A DNA stretch of 64,000 nt. It comes from Dipteris shenzhenensis. Taxonomy: Eukaryota; Polypodiophyta; Polypodiopsida; Gleicheniales. The position numbers were made by a program, and so were the translations under genes. Each line of letters starts with the position of its first letter. The stretch's first letter is position 1. This document shows positions 1 through 11,420 of this stretch, piece by piece. The notes under the pieces are model-generated. The model was not told the origin of the DNA, did no database searches, and saw only the letters and a program-made list of their open reading frames with translations. The stretch lies in assembly GCA_047967505.1 (NCBI GenBank), contig CM106540.1, one strand, 5' to 3'.

Positions 1-198
1 GTTATCTTGCATGTACATACACGCAATGTCTACAGGAGGTACCATGGAGCAAAACACATACACATGGCCTACATCATATGGTGACTAGAGATGTTTACAA
101 AGAACACAATAGTTTATTCCATTCATGTTGGAGGACTATCTAGGCAGAGTACCTTGACTCAACATAAAAGAGAGATCTGGACTGTATATGAAGATGGT

Positions 199-1041
199 TC
201 AAAAAGAATAATCATCATAGGAGGCCTCATCTTGTGGAGGCACATCAATTGAGAGTAAATTGGCAGTTTCTGGTTTTGTAGTTGCTTCCTTTTTGGCTTT
301 ACAGAACTTTTCATGGTGATTGTTTTTGCCACAATATTTGCAAGGATTGATCTTGAAGCAATCTTTTGAGAGGTGATTAGTCTTCCCACAATGTTTGCAA
401 GGTTGAAACTTGCCCATTTGAGTTTTTATGGCATAGGCTATGTCATTTCCTCTCCGGAGTTCCTTGTGCCTTTCTTCTTCTTGAAGAGTAGTAATAAGAC
501 CTTCAAGAGTAGGATTAGGAAGATTTTTCAATGTGGTAACAACATAATCATAATCTTCAGGCATACTTTTGAGCAAAACTACCATTACATCATCTGTAGT
601 GATTGGAGAGTTGATAGAAGCAAGTTGAGTCATGAGACTCCGCATGTGATTGACATGGGCAGCCAAGGGAGTGCCACTAGCCATCTTCAATTCAAAGAAA
701 GCAATCTTAAGTGACAATTTTGAGATGTGAGAGCTAGCACCAAAAATAATATCAAGCTTCTACCAAGCTTCAAAAGGAGACTCCAAATCAGAAATGTGAT
801 GAATATAGTCATCTCCTAAGCCAAGAGCAATAATGCCATAGGCTTTCTCCTCTCTTGCAGGATCTCATGTCGAGTGTGTAGGAGCTGAGGATTCTCCAGC
901 ATTAGAGGCTATTGAAGAAGAAGTTGAAGCAGGTTTGACAAGCCCCCAAAGGTTTTCTCTCATCAATGCAAACTTAACTTTCATCTGCCATGTGTGAAAG
1001 CCTTTACCATTGAACTTATCAATATTCAAGAAGGTAGCCAT
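199..1041 (-). pseudogene. Copia-type gag, decayed
   Basis: Gag (nucleocapsid) reading frame of a Copia LTR retrotransposon, about 280 codons from an ATG at 1041 to the stop at 199. The N-terminal part has the usual gag opening (a short hydrophobic start, then a Trp-centred FNGKGFHTWQMKVKFAL stretch). Two CCHC zinc knuckles follow at about residues 212-244 (CKHCGKTNHLSKDC and CKYCGKNNHHEKFC). Two in-frame stops break it, TGA at 865-867 and TAG at 760-762; the second reads EAW-stop-KLD, which suggests a former Gln codon. No protease or other pol sequence is recognisable before the window edge, so whether this was gag-only or is truncated is unknown. The family assignment is secure; the break points are read directly. 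Confidence 0.75.
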
Positions 1042-2914
1042 GAGAGGTTCTAATTCAAAATGGGCAGTGTCTACTCTCTTACAAGGCTAGAAAGAGTTGA
1101 AAAGCTTCAAAGTACAAGCGTTTAGTGGGATGCGTCAATTTTAAGAGCAAAAACCTATGAGCAGGTTTATCCGAGCGTGTATTTCAAGAGATTTAAAAAA
1201 TAGTATTTCTTTAGGAAACATGGTATTTTCACTTTTGTTTTATACGAACTAGTCACTCATTCATTTTTACATAACATAAATCTTCTTATTCATAGAAATC
1301 CATTTGTACCCTTGTTATTACCTTAAAAAAGTGTTGAAAAATAAATTTTTAAAGAAACCTCCCTCATAATCACTCTCAATGTAATGATATTATACATAAA
1401 TAATTACTTATTAAACACATTTATATCATATGGCAATATCTTTCTAGTGTTTTTATAGTATTAATAACAAGATATTTATGGACATGTTTTTAAAGAAGTT
1501 TAAATTACTATAAACAAGTATTAACTTGGGCTTAAATATCACTTTCATAAAATACATATAATATTTAATACTATATATGCAAGATTTTCCAAAATATAAC
1601 CTGATGGATGTACTCAAATGGGGCTTTCCGATCAATTTGAGTGGCTTAATGACTATATTTGGACATTGGATGTGAAAGAGATGTCACTTTTAAAAGTACT
1701 GTCCAAGGTAGTTTCGCCAACGAAACTACCTTGGAAGACTACTTCAAAGGGGTTTTGCTGGCGAAACTACCTTGATGGCTTGCTTCAATGAGTTTTCTTT
1801 GGAGAAGCCCTTTCATGAAGATAGGTTGAGAGAGGTTTTTCAATGTCACCCCCTATTAAGTAAAAGTTGTTAAGAAGAATCATAAGGGAATTTTCATGGA
1901 GAAGTCTACTCTACATGTGGGTTTCTTCAAAAGCCATCCCGTTTTATTCTCACCATTCCCAAAGATTCACATAAAGATTCGTGTATAAAATAGGCATTGC
2001 TACAATACTTTGCATATTTCTAAGTGAAACTATGTTTACTTCCGATCCATTTTTGCCATATTTTTACATAGTTGGAAGCTTTTTTTTCCCTTCGCTCGGA
2101 CGCTCGGAAGATTTTGCTCGGAAAATGCTCATCCCCCATTTAGTGTAGCAAAGACTTGTAACCAAATTCCATAAAAATCATAATGGAAATGATACTTCAA
2201 CTTGCATGCTTCATAGATGTGGCTAAATGAAAGTATTCCAAGCAAATCTAGGTATAGCAACCTAAAGGAAAGTTGTAGCCACAATTGTACTGATGCTATT
2301 CAACACTTTAAAACATCAAAAATGCTAAAGTAGCATCTAATGTAGCACCAAACTCACAACATTGTCAAAACTATCCAAAACAGAGGCCTAATCTTGGAGG
2401 GCTTGTATCTCACTCTTCAAAGCAAAGAAAAGAGGGCTTTCTAGCTAGAAATAAAGCTGGTATACTAGAGAAGAGCCACTGAAGAAGAGAGGTGAAATGA
2501 TGTGTCATGTCGCCATAGCCAATAGCTTGAATGTCGACTAGTTTTTCGTCTGTTTCTCCCTCCCTAGTGGACCATTTCACTTCAAATCTCTGGATAGGGG
2601 CTAGCTCATGCTGTTGTGCAAGTGTGGCTCAGAGTAATTTTGGAATGGCTGCTTCAACAAGTTGTATTGCATGAAGTAGCATCAAGAAGAAGGCGGCTAT
2701 TACGTGGGTCTATGGGCACCATTGTCTAATTCCTCTGACGTGGAAGGTCGCCCATATGAAGGGTCTCTCCAGCCAGAAGGACCCTGGGAATGGTTGCTTG
2801 TAGGTAGAGAACTCAGCCCTCCAAGTGTTTGGGCAGAAAGGGGCAAAATGGAGAGGAAGGTGAAGAAGAAGAAGAACATGACATGGCATAAATGGGCTCA
2901 AGGAGGATCATAGT
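1042..2914. other. Unassigned AT-rich retroelement debris
   Basis: No coding frame is supportable here. The stretch from about 1180 to 1640 is strongly AT-rich. A perfect hairpin lies at 1703-1734, a TATA-like sequence (GTATAAAATAG) near 1983-1993, and three short copies of GCTCGGA near 2095-2125. The right part (about 2340-2914), read on the minus strand, lies directly downstream of a Met-tRNA primer site and is probably the untranslated leader of a lost Copia element. Confidence 0.4.
1703..1734. repeat. Perfect 14-bp inverted repeat with 4-nt loop
   Basis: CCAAGGTAGTTTCG, loop CCAA, then its exact reverse complement CGAAACTACCTTGG. A third partial copy (GCGAAACTACCTT) follows at about 1760-1772, and a second short palindrome ACTTTTAAAAGT sits just before, at 1687-1698. 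It could extrude as a cruciform, or be a terminal-repeat remnant of a small DNA element. Confidence 0.85.
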
Positions 2915-2926
2915 GCTCTGATACCA
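2915..2926 (-). other. Primer-binding site, tRNA-iMet type
   Basis: GCTCTGATACCA on the plus strand is the complement of the standard Copia primer site TGGTATCAGAGC. It is followed at once by TG at 2927, the expected end of an LTR. The parent element therefore ran leftwards, with its 5' LTR to the right. Confidence 0.7.
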
Positions 2927-3303
2927 TGTTGAAGAAGTGAAAGGAAAGCATGAAGCTGAACATGAAATGAGAGAATGCATTAGAATGAAGAAGGGTGAGG
3001 TCCATATGTAGGCACCTCTACATGAGCCACCAAGCTCCATAATCATCTCCTCAATTAGCTCCTAGAATCTCTCAATCATCCTATGTGGCATCTACCACCA
3101 CCTAACAGTGCTTATGGGCACCTAACTGTGCCTCTAGCACACACACATAGAACCTAAGGTGTGCCTGGGGCATACACCTTGAGATATCCCATCACTCTAT
3201 AGGCACACACTGTGCTCCACAGTCATTGCATGTGACCACTCCTACCACCTCAGCACAAGGCTTCATAGGCACACCTCCGCATGTGACCCACAGTGACACA
3301 ACA
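2927..3303 (-). mobile_element. Candidate 5' LTR of a lost Copia element
   Basis: The inner LTR edge (TGTTGAAG on the plus strand at 2927) abuts the primer site. The outer edge is uncertain. Two candidates would give a sense-strand LTR starting TGTT: about 3106 (CACCTAACA) or 3303 (GACACAACA). No matching 3' LTR was seen. Confidence 0.35.
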
Positions 3304-4085
3304 TCATTGAGGACCAGTCGCACTCCTTTTGCCCCTCCACCTAGATCAAGTCGTATCTCTTGATCCAGGAAGAATTTGAGGGTGCTCCAAAAAGGAAAGT
3401 CACTCATTTTTTCATGCTCTACGTGCACGTCAGATCATATGCACATTTTGGCACAAGTTACACTCACATTTGAGCCTTGCCAACAAAACCACTTCCTTCA
3501 TGCACATTCGCCTCTACATCGACGCATTTGACCCAGCACTTAAAAAGAACAAAAGAAAGATTATTTCCTATTCTTTCATTGCTTGACAATTGGTATAGAT
3601 CTAGATCAGAGTAGACTAGATTGCCATAGAGGGGACACTTTGAATTTCCCCAAGTTGCCAATCTAAGCCATGCCCGAAATTCCCAACTAGTACCTATTCG
3701 GAGTCAGCCCATACACTCACATATGGTTTCACATCATTACATTATCTAAAACCTTACGTTCATCAGTTCAGTGAGCAGGCTTCAGAGAGTACAGAGGCAT
3801 TGCAGATTGTTTTAGTGAGCAGATAGCACTTGATTTCACACACACATGCCACCATTGTCAAGCCTATTCGGGTATCTCATGGCATCGTGCACATCATTTC
3901 AGCCTTGTAAAGCCTCTTGGCTATTCTTGGCATCATTGCCCCAAGCCTTGTAATACAAATCAAATTTTATATATTGCAGTTCTATCTTCACCGATGATTC
4001 AGAGATTTCACTTGGCACAATCAATGTGTTTGTAGTTGATTCATACAGAGATTTTCATGACACTTTTAAGTACATTTCTTGCACC
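3304..4085. other. Unassigned; probable leader of Copia element C
   Basis: No coding frame. GCTTGACA at 3581-3588 followed by TGGTAT at 3591 and CAGAG a few bases later resembles an LTR end plus a Met-tRNA primer site interrupted by about 10 bp (AGATCTAGAT). If so, the 5' LTR of element C ends near 3588 and 3597-4085 is its leader. A TATATATTGCAG string lies near 3968. Confidence 0.3.
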
Positions 4086-7000
4086 ATGTCGACTAGCAAC
4101 CTCAATCTGGAGGCATCTACTAAGTTAGACAACTCTAATTACAGTACATGGAAATACCGAATGGAGACCATTCTTGTACTTCACGACAAATGGGAGTATG
4201 TCGATTGGTCTACACCTAGACCATTGGACAATCTATCCACCAGTAGCTCTACTCCATCTGTTGTCACGGCACTAGCAACGGGATCTACAACAGCATCTAC
4301 AACTACACAAACAGTTTCCGTACTAGTAGTAGATCTTGCCATCACCCGAGCTCAGGCAGAATGGGATGAGAAAGACAAGTATGCCTATCATCTGATCAAG
4401 CAGAATGTGCAAGATGTCATGCTAGGATAGCTCAACATAGTCAAGACATCCAAAGAAGCATGGGATATGTTCACAGCTCTCTAGGAGTCCAAGAAAGAAA
4501 ACATTTAGGATTCTCACACTGAGAAACAAATCAACCAGAGTTTTCACAACAGCAGTGAAACCAGTCATGCTTATGTACTTTGCACAAAAGACTACAACAA
4601 TCAACTTGCAGCAGCAGGAGAGACTATGAACCCCGCAGAAATGGTTCAAGTCATTCTGAATGGACTAGGAGAGGGATATGAGAATCTAGTCTAGAGTATT
4701 GCCATCCAACAGCAAATTCCAACACTGGAAGAACTTTAGTCAGTCCTACTTGGTTAAGAACTCAGAATTCAGGCAATTCAAGCACGTAAAGGTCATTCTA
4801 ATGATCAGGCATTCATAGCTTCAGACAAAAGCAAAAACAGAGGTAGAGGCAGAGGTAGATCATATTAGAAAAGTGGTCATCATCAGCAACAAAATAAAAA
4901 TCAACATCAATATCAGCATCAGCATCATCCTCAGCAATATCAGAATTAGCAAAGAGGAAATCATTCCAATCGAGGAAGATTTCAAGGATGAGGGAATGCA
5001 TCCACCAATGTGTTAAACATTCAGTGCAACTACTATCACAAGTTTGGACACTAAGAAGAGATTGCCGCAAGAAGCAATACGACCAAGGTGGTCAATCCAG
5101 CAATAATCGAGGAAATTCTCGAGGTAGAGGAAATCATCGTGGTGGATATTCTAGTCACAGTCATTTTGCAAATGAACATGGAAATATGTTTCTTGCAAGC
5201 GAGGAAATGCATCAGACTAATACAGTGTACCCAGACGTGTACCCAGACACTGATTTCAATCCCAAAGAGAATTACAACTATCAAGTCGACCAAGTGGAAT
5301 AGGATCCTTGGTATATCGACAACGGTGCATCGTCTCACATGACAAATCATCAGGAATGGTTCATAGAAATGAAGCCATTAGAAGGTCAGAAAAATGTCAT
5401 CTGCATAGCAAACAATACACCAAATCTAGTTCAAGGGATAGGTTATCCCTATGAACGATTTCACTGGTATGAAAGGATTGGTAAAAGATGTGCTCTCTAT
5501 TCCAAAGCTTAGCAAGAACCTCTTATTAGTAGGTCAAATGACAGAACACAATTACAAAGTCATCTTTGACAAATGCACTATCAGAGACAAATCCAAAAGA
5601 TGTCAGCTAGTAGCAAAAGGTGTCAAGGAAGGATGCTTAAACAGAATGCTAGCTACAGTACCAGATAAGCATGCCATGTCAGCTCAACCGCAATAGATGC
5701 CACTATCTACAAAATGGCATAAGAGATATGGTCATGTCAACTTCAAGTACTTTTTAGATCTCAGGAATCAGAATATGGCAATTGGGATTCTGAAGCTATA
5801 GTTTCTTGGAAAATTTTGTGAAGCATGCTGCTTCGGCAAACAAAAGCGAACCAACTTTGGCAGAAGTCCCTCTCGTGCATGAGGTATTCTTGGTTTAATA
5901 CATACAGATGTATGGGGTTATACCCAGACCCATAGAATCAATGGTTCACTTTACTACTTGACTTTCATCGATGACTACAGCAGATATTGTTGGGTCTACT
6001 TTATGAAAGAGCAATTTTAAGTGTTTTCCAGATTTCAAGAATTCAAAGCCATGGTAGAAAACCAGATAGGTAGAAAGATCAAGGTCATGAGATCAGATAG
6101 AGGAGGTGAATACATGTCTTCAGCATTCATGAACTTTCGTAGAATTCACGGCATACGAAGACAATTCACATGTGCAGATACTCCTCAGTAGAATGCAAGA
6201 GCTAAAAGGAAGAATGGGACTTTAGCAGACAGTGCTACAGCAATGCTTAGTGATAAGCATCTTCCAAATAAGCTATATCAAACTACTTGCTTAACCGGCT
6301 TCCTACCGAACCAATACAAGGAATGACTCCTTATGAAGCATTCACTGCACACAAGCCACACATTGGGCATCTCCGCATATTTGGTTGCATAGCATATGCC
6401 CACATACATGATGATCATCGTAGGAAATTGGATGTGAAGTCACACAAATGCATCATGGTTGACTATAGTGAAGAAAGCAAAGCATACAAATTGTATGATC
6501 CCATCAACCGCAAGGTCATTATCTCCAAAGATGTAATCTTTGATGAGGAATCAGAATGGAAAACCTCAGGAGATGGAAGCATCGACTTCACAGTCTTCTA
6601 TAGAACAAGTTGATGAAGAAGAGCAAGAATTGCCAGCAACACCCCAAGCAGAGCCACAGCAGCTCATACGGTCTACTAGGGAAAGCAAACCACTAGCCAG
6701 ATTGACATATGCTTAGAAAGGCAAAGCAATTCAGGTGGAAACCACCAACTATGCTCTTATGACTACCATCATGGCTATAGAAGAGCCAGTGTACTTTGAA
6801 GACACAGTAGACAAGCCAGAATAGCAAACTGCTATGAATGAAGAAATGGATGCTTTGTATAAAAATAACACTTGGGAATCATGCGACCTTCCACCAAGAA
6901 AGAAGGCCATAGCAAACAAATGGGTATACAAAGTGAAGTACAATCCAGATGGAAGTGTTTAGAGATACAAAGCCAAACTAGTTGCAAAAGGATTTGCACA

Positions 7001-7630
7001 GCAATATGGTCAAGACTATGATGAGACTTATGCTCCAGTAGCAAAGATGGATTCCATACTGTTCTTGATATCACTAGTGACACTTAGCAATTGGAATGTG
7101 TACCAAATCGATGTCAAGAATGCATTTCTCAATGGTTATTTAGATGAGGAAGTCTACATGCAACAACCAACAGGTTATGTTGAACCAGGAAAATAGAATA
7201 AGGTTTGCCATCTCAAGAAGAGTCTCTACGGCTTAAAGCAAGCACCCAGAAGTTGGTATGGCAAAATTGACAACTATTTTGCTAATCTGGGATACATGGA
7301 ATCCAATGTAGATCATACTCTCTACTACAAAGTTCAAGGGGATGACATTACTATTGCACTTTTGTACGTAGATGATCTGATTGTGATAGGAATCAAGGAT
7401 AGCTTCATCAGAAAATTAAAACAAGACTTATCTACAGAGTTTGACATGAAAGATCTTGGACTTATGCACTATTGTCTTGGAATTGAGTTCTGGAGAGATT
7501 CAGATAGCACATTCATGAGTCAATTCAAGTATGTTGATAGTCTCTTGAAGAAGTTTCATATGGCAGATTGCAAGATTGCAGCCACTCCCATGGAACAGAG
7601 TTTGAAACTGTTGACTCTGTGCCAACATGA
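4086..7630 (+). pseudogene. Copia element C gag-pol, degraded and 3'-truncated
   Basis: Polyprotein of a Ty1/Copia retrotransposon in Copia order. Gag starts at ATG 4086 (MSTSNLNLEAS...). Zinc-knuckle remnant and RG-rich tail lie at about 5030-5160, the protease motif DNGASSHMT near 5320, integrase from about 5700 to 6250 (HTDVWGY, FIDDYSR, SDRGGEY), RT from about 6830, with KWVYKVKYN, DVKNAFLNG, LKQAPRSWY and the YVDD active site at 7365-7376. RNase H is missing because the Gypsy LTR begins at about 7630. I counted 19 in-frame stops: 15 TAG (4428, 4482, 4506, 4692, 4737, 4866, 4947, 5300, 5694, 5799, 6189, 6714, 6822, 6960, 7194), 2 TAA and 2 TGA. Frameshifts lie near 5052, 5449, 6285 and 6600. 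The integrase catalytic Glu is Lys (NARAKRKN). The element is inert and old compared with A2, A3 and F. Confidence 0.9.
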
Positions 7631-7647
7631 ACTTATGAAGAAAGAGA

Positions 7648-7985
7648 AGGTGATACAACTTTGTGATACAACTTTGTGTTACAACTTTGTGTTACAACTT
7701 CTAGACACAACTTTATGTTACGACTTTATGTAACAACTTTGTGTTACGAGTTTGTCTACATGAAGAGAGAGAATGTGTTACGACTTTGTGATACAACTTT
7801 GTGACACAACTTTGTGTTACAACTTTGTGTTACAACTTTGTGTAACAACTTTGTGTAACAACTTTGTGTTACAACTTCTACATGAAGAGAGAGAATGTGT
7901 TACGACTTTGCGACACAACTTTGTGTTACGACTTTGCGACACAACTTTGTGTTACAACTTTGTGATACGACTTTGTGTTACATGC
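7648..7985 (+). repeat. U3 minisatellite of ACAACTTTGTGTT units
   Basis: About 20 tandem variants of a 13-16 base unit (ACAACTTTGTGTT / ACGACTTTGTGAT). They are organised into larger blocks by a recurring spacer CTACATGAAGAGAGAGAATG seen at about 7755 and 7885, with a variant at 7980. The array lies directly upstream of the TATA box, where U3 enhancers sit. Confidence 0.85.
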
Positions 7986-8008
7986 AGAGAGAGAAGCTCT
8001 CCAACTTG

Positions 8009-8016
8009 TATAAATA
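8009..8016 (+). promoter_or_regulatory. TATA box of element B LTR
   Basis: TATAAATA followed by CCCC, about 25 bases after the last U3 minisatellite unit. The position suggests that element B transcription starts near 8040. Confidence 0.6.
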
Positions 8017-8154
8017 CCCCATAATGGAATGAAGCCCACACTCTTGGGGCATTGTGTTGAGTCTACATTGGTATTCCAAGCATTTGTCTCAAGTGTCCAT
8101 GCTTCCTTGCACTGCACGTCCAAAAGCATGTCCTAACCTTGCAACCCTTCTCCC

Positions 8155-8335
8155 CTCTCCTCCAACCCTGCAACCCATCCTCTCCCTCTCCTCCTCCCTC
8201 CTCCCTCCTCCTCCTCCCTCCCTCCTCCCTCCTCCTCCTCCTCCTCCTCCTCCTCCCTCCTCCTCCTCCTCCTCTCTCCTCCCTCTCCCTCCTCCTCTTC
8301 CCTCCTCCTCCTTCCTCCTCTCTCTCTTACTTCAC
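8155..8335 (+). repeat. (TCC)n microsatellite
   Basis: Nearly pure TCC/TCCC tract inside the LTR downstream of the TATA box. Any Pro/Ser/Leu-rich frame through it is low complexity and not a gene. Confidence 0.9.
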
Positions 8336-8430
8336 CCATGCTCTTACACCTTCTTCCTCTCCCACTCCTATGCTTTCCTAAACCCTTAAACTCAATGATC
8401 TACGAGGGAGACGAGTTCTCCACCATGTAC

Positions 8431-8590
8431 TTTACTCTGAACCTTGGATCCTCCTCCTAACCCTGAACTCCTTCTAAACCTTGGAACCTCCTTCTGAACC
8501 CTGGAACTCTTTCTAACCCTGAACTCTTTCTAAACCCTGGAACCTCCTTCTGAACCCTTAAACTCCTCCTAAACCCTACAACCCCCAATG
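8431..8590 (+). repeat. Imperfect minisatellite, CTGAACTCCTTCTAAACC type
   Basis: Six or more tandem variants of an 18-26 base unit (CCCTGGAACCTCCTTCTGAA and relatives) in the R/U5 part of the LTR. Confidence 0.7.
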
Positions 8591-8830
8591 AAGGCGGAAG
8601 CCTTCATTACCCCAACAACAATGGTTTACGTGCCTTTTACACATGCTTGCATTATGTTTACTCACCACACTTAAGCCTACGTCTCTCACCGGAACACGAC
8701 TCGAGGTCCTAAGCTACATATATACTACAACGACATTCCCAATATATCTGTAGGTGACAAAAAGCCTCGGAACCCTGCAACATAGAATACCCAGCTCTTC
8801 CTACGAAAGCGGTAGGAAAGAGCCTACATT

Positions 8831-8847
8831 TGGCGCCGCTGCCGGGG
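8831..8847 (+). other. Primer-binding site, tRNA-Asp type
   Basis: TGGCGCCGCTGCCGGGG pairs with the 3' end of plant tRNA-Asp(GUC) with a single T-to-C difference. This primer is usual for the Athila/Tat branch of plant Ty3/Gypsy elements. It sits two bases after the LTR end and fixes the orientation of element B. Confidence 0.8.
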
Positions 8848-9359
8848 AGACTAGCGTCTCAAGTAGCGACGAGTAAACATGCGTAGGTAGGTATAAAAGC
8901 CACATGATGTACAATTAGGCTAGGTAGTAAACACGGTTGCGTAGAGCTTTCAATTACGATCATTTTACCTTTTTACAGAAAGGCAAACCGAGCTCTCCAT
9001 AAAAAGTTATGGCTCGGGAAGAGTTTAGGGTTAAAACCTAAACCTAAACCCTAAACCTAAAATCCAAACCTATAAAAACCTACTCCACCCCCCCTCATTC
9101 TTCATCTTTCACTTTTTCCTCCATTCTCTTCCTCCTTCCGAGCCCCACGCAAGACACTCCTCCCTCTCCATCGACCGCCCCCTTACTCCTTTCCTCGCCA
9201 CATGTAAGTGACATCGAGCCCTTCTCGCAGCGATGACCTAGCCTTCCACCCACCGTCCATTGTTCCGCGACAATCCCGTTCTATCGAGAAAGACTTGGAG
9301 AGCGTCAGGTAACCACTTCGCCTTGCTTTTCAATTTCCGTCTTTCAGTTTTTTGTTGTT

Positions 9360-10480
9360 GCTCTTTTATCCCTCCCCCTCCACCACCACCTCCCCCTCTC
9401 CCCCTCCACCACCACCTCCCCCTCTCCCCCCTCCACCACCATCTCCCCCTCTTCCCCTTCCCCTCTCCACCACCACCTCCCCCTCTCCCCCCTCCCACCA
9501 CCTCCCCCTCCTCCCCCCTCCACCACCATCTCCCCCTCTTCCCCTTCCCCACCTCCCCCTCTCCCCCCTCCACCACCATCTCCCCCTCTTCCCCTTCCCC
9601 TCTCCACCACTCCCTCTCCCTCCTCCCCCTCTCCACCACCACCTCCCCCTCTCCCCCTCCCCCTCACCACCATCTCCCCCTCTCCCCCTCCCCCTCCACC
9701 ACCACCTCCCCCTCTCCCCCTCCCCCTCACCACCACCTCCCCCCTCCCCCTCCACCACCCTCTCCTCTCATCTCCCCCTCCCCCTCCACCACCACCTCCC
9801 CCCTCCACCTTCATCTCCCCCTCCATCTCCCCCTCCCCCTCCACCACCATCTCCCCCTCCATCTCCCCCTCCCCCTCCACCACCATCTCCCCCTCTCCCC
9901 CTCCCCCTCCACCACCACCTCCCCCTCTCCCCCTCCCCCTCACCCCCACCTCCCCCCTCCCCCTTCATCTCCCCCTCCCCCTCCCCCATCCCCCTCTCTC
10001 ACTCCCTCTCTACTCTCTCACTCCCTCTCTCCTCTCCATCTCCCCCTCCCCCTTCATCTCCCCCTCCACCACCCCCTTTCCCCCTCCACCACCATCCTCT
10101 CCTCTCATCTCCCCCTCCCCCTCCCTCTTCATCTCCCCCTCCCTCACCTCCCCCTCTCCCACCTCCCCCCTCTCCCTCTCCCCTCCCCCTCTCCCTCTCC
10201 CCCACCCCCTCACCTCCCCCTCTCCCACCTCCCACTCTATCCTCTCTCCCCCTCATTCCCGCCCCCACCCATTCTCTCTCTCTCCCCCTTACCCCCCTCG
10301 TCCCCCCATCCCCCTCACCCCCCCCTCCCCCTCTCGTTTCCCCATCCCCCTCTCTCCTCCTTACCCCCCTCACCCCCCCCTCCCCCTCTCGTTCCCCCAT
10401 CCCCCTCTCTCCTCCTTACCCCCCCTCGCCCCCCTTACCCTGCTCAAACCCCCCACCCCACCCCACCCCACCCCACCCCC
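9360..10480 (+). repeat. Homopyrimidine CTCCCC/CCACCA tract
   Basis: About 1.1 kb of almost pure C and T with interspersed CACCACCA, built from units such as CTCCCCCTCTCCCCCTCCA. Long runs of CCCC or CCCCC give G-runs at short spacing on the minus strand. Confidence 0.95.
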
Positions 10481-10985
10481 TCCCGCGGCGGCGCTCCGCA
10501 GCGCCGCCGCCGCCGCCGCCCGCCACCCCTCTCTAGCCCCCGCGCACCCTCCCCCGTCCCGCCCGCTGCCGCGGCGGCGCACACCGCGCCGCCCCCGCTC
10601 CCCACCCGCCGCCCTGCGGCGGCGCCCCCGCGCATCGAACCGCCCCCCTCGCCCGCCGTCCCGCGGCGGCGCACCGCGCCGCCCCCGCCCGCCGCCCCGC
10701 GGCGGCGAACCGCCCCACCGCCCGCGCCCCCGCCTACCCCGCCACCAAACCCCGCCCCTCTCCCCCTCGCTGCGCACCCCGCCCCTCTCCCCCTCGCTGC
10801 CCAACCCCGCCCCCTCTCTCCCCTCACCCTCTACCATCACCCCCTGCCCCTCACCCCCCGTCCCCCCTCGCCCCTCACCCCCGTTTTCCCCCACCCTTCA
10901 CCCCCCCGCGCGAACCTTCCCCCTGCGAAAACCCCCCCCCCCCCCCCCCCGCGCCGCCGTCGAAACGCCCCCCCCCCCACAGGCA
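10481..10985 (+). repeat. GC-rich CpG-dense block and poly-C tracts
   Basis: 10481-10735 is built from GCCGCCGCC, CCGCGGCGGCGC and similar strings with many CpG and SacII-like CCGCGG sites. 10736-10985 is C-rich, with an uninterrupted C run of about 20 near 10930-10950. CpG is sparse elsewhere in the window, so this block stands out. Confidence 0.85.
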
Positions 10986-11038
10986 CCAGCAAAAAAAAAA
11001 ATAATAATAATAAAAATAATAATAATAATAAATTTAAC
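10986..11038 (+). repeat. Poly-A / (AAT)n microsatellite
   Basis: A run of A followed by repeated AAT units, ending at AATTTAAC. Confidence 0.9.
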
Positions 11039-11040
11039 TA

Positions 11041-11420
11041 CACCTAACCTAAACTAACCTCCAGTTAATCCTAACTACGGTTAGGTTAGGTTAGGTTAGG
11101 TTAGTCGTTTAATCTTAGCTAGGTTAGTCTTAACTACAGCTAGGTTAGGTTAGGTTAGGTTAGGTTAGTCGATTAACCTTAGGTTAGTTAGTCTTAACTA
11201 CAGTTAGGTTAGGTTAGTTAGGTTAGGCCAACTAAGTTAGTTAGTTAACCTAAGTTAGATTAGTTACGTAGGTTTGGTTAGTAGGAACTACGGTTAGGTT
11301 AGTTTAGTTAGCCCTCGGTTACGTTATACTAACTCTTCAGTTAGTATCTAACTGCAGTTAGTTTAACCTCCCAGTTACAATAACTGGGAGGATCTAGGTT
11401 AGTTAGTCTAACTAGTGTCA
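11041..11420 (+). repeat. TTAGG-rich degenerate tandem repeat
   Basis: Runs of GGTTAGGTTAGGTTAG alternate with CTTAACTACAG and TCGATTAACC spacers in a period of roughly 60-80 bases. The 5-base unit is not the plant telomere repeat. Confidence 0.8.

Larger units (their letters stand above)
7640..8828 (+). mobile_element. 5' LTR of Ty3/Gypsy element B
   Basis: The LTR ends at CCTACA (8828), two bases before a tRNA-Asp primer site. It contains a TATA box at 8009 and a U3 made largely of short tandem repeats, followed by a pyrimidine-rich R/U5 region. The left edge is not sharply defined; it lies where the Copia C reading frame stops making sense (about 7615-7660). No 3' LTR is present because the element is cut at 15755. 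Its insertion truncated element C. Confidence 0.6.

Noticed and set aside
2704-2913. Small Lys-rich protein downstream of the orphan primer site
   Set aside because: No similarity that I recognise; it lies in the expected leader of a minus-strand Copia and overlaps frames on both strands.
9260-11047. 595-codon Pro/Leu/Ser-rich open frame (and Gly/Arg-rich frames on the other strand)
   Set aside because: It is the translation of a CTCCCC simple repeat; stops are absent in several frames simply because of composition, and no domain is visible.
11041-11420. TTAGG ladder as an interstitial telomere
   Set aside because: Plant telomeres are TTTAGGG; this 5-base repeat is degenerate and sits in a retrotransposon leader.
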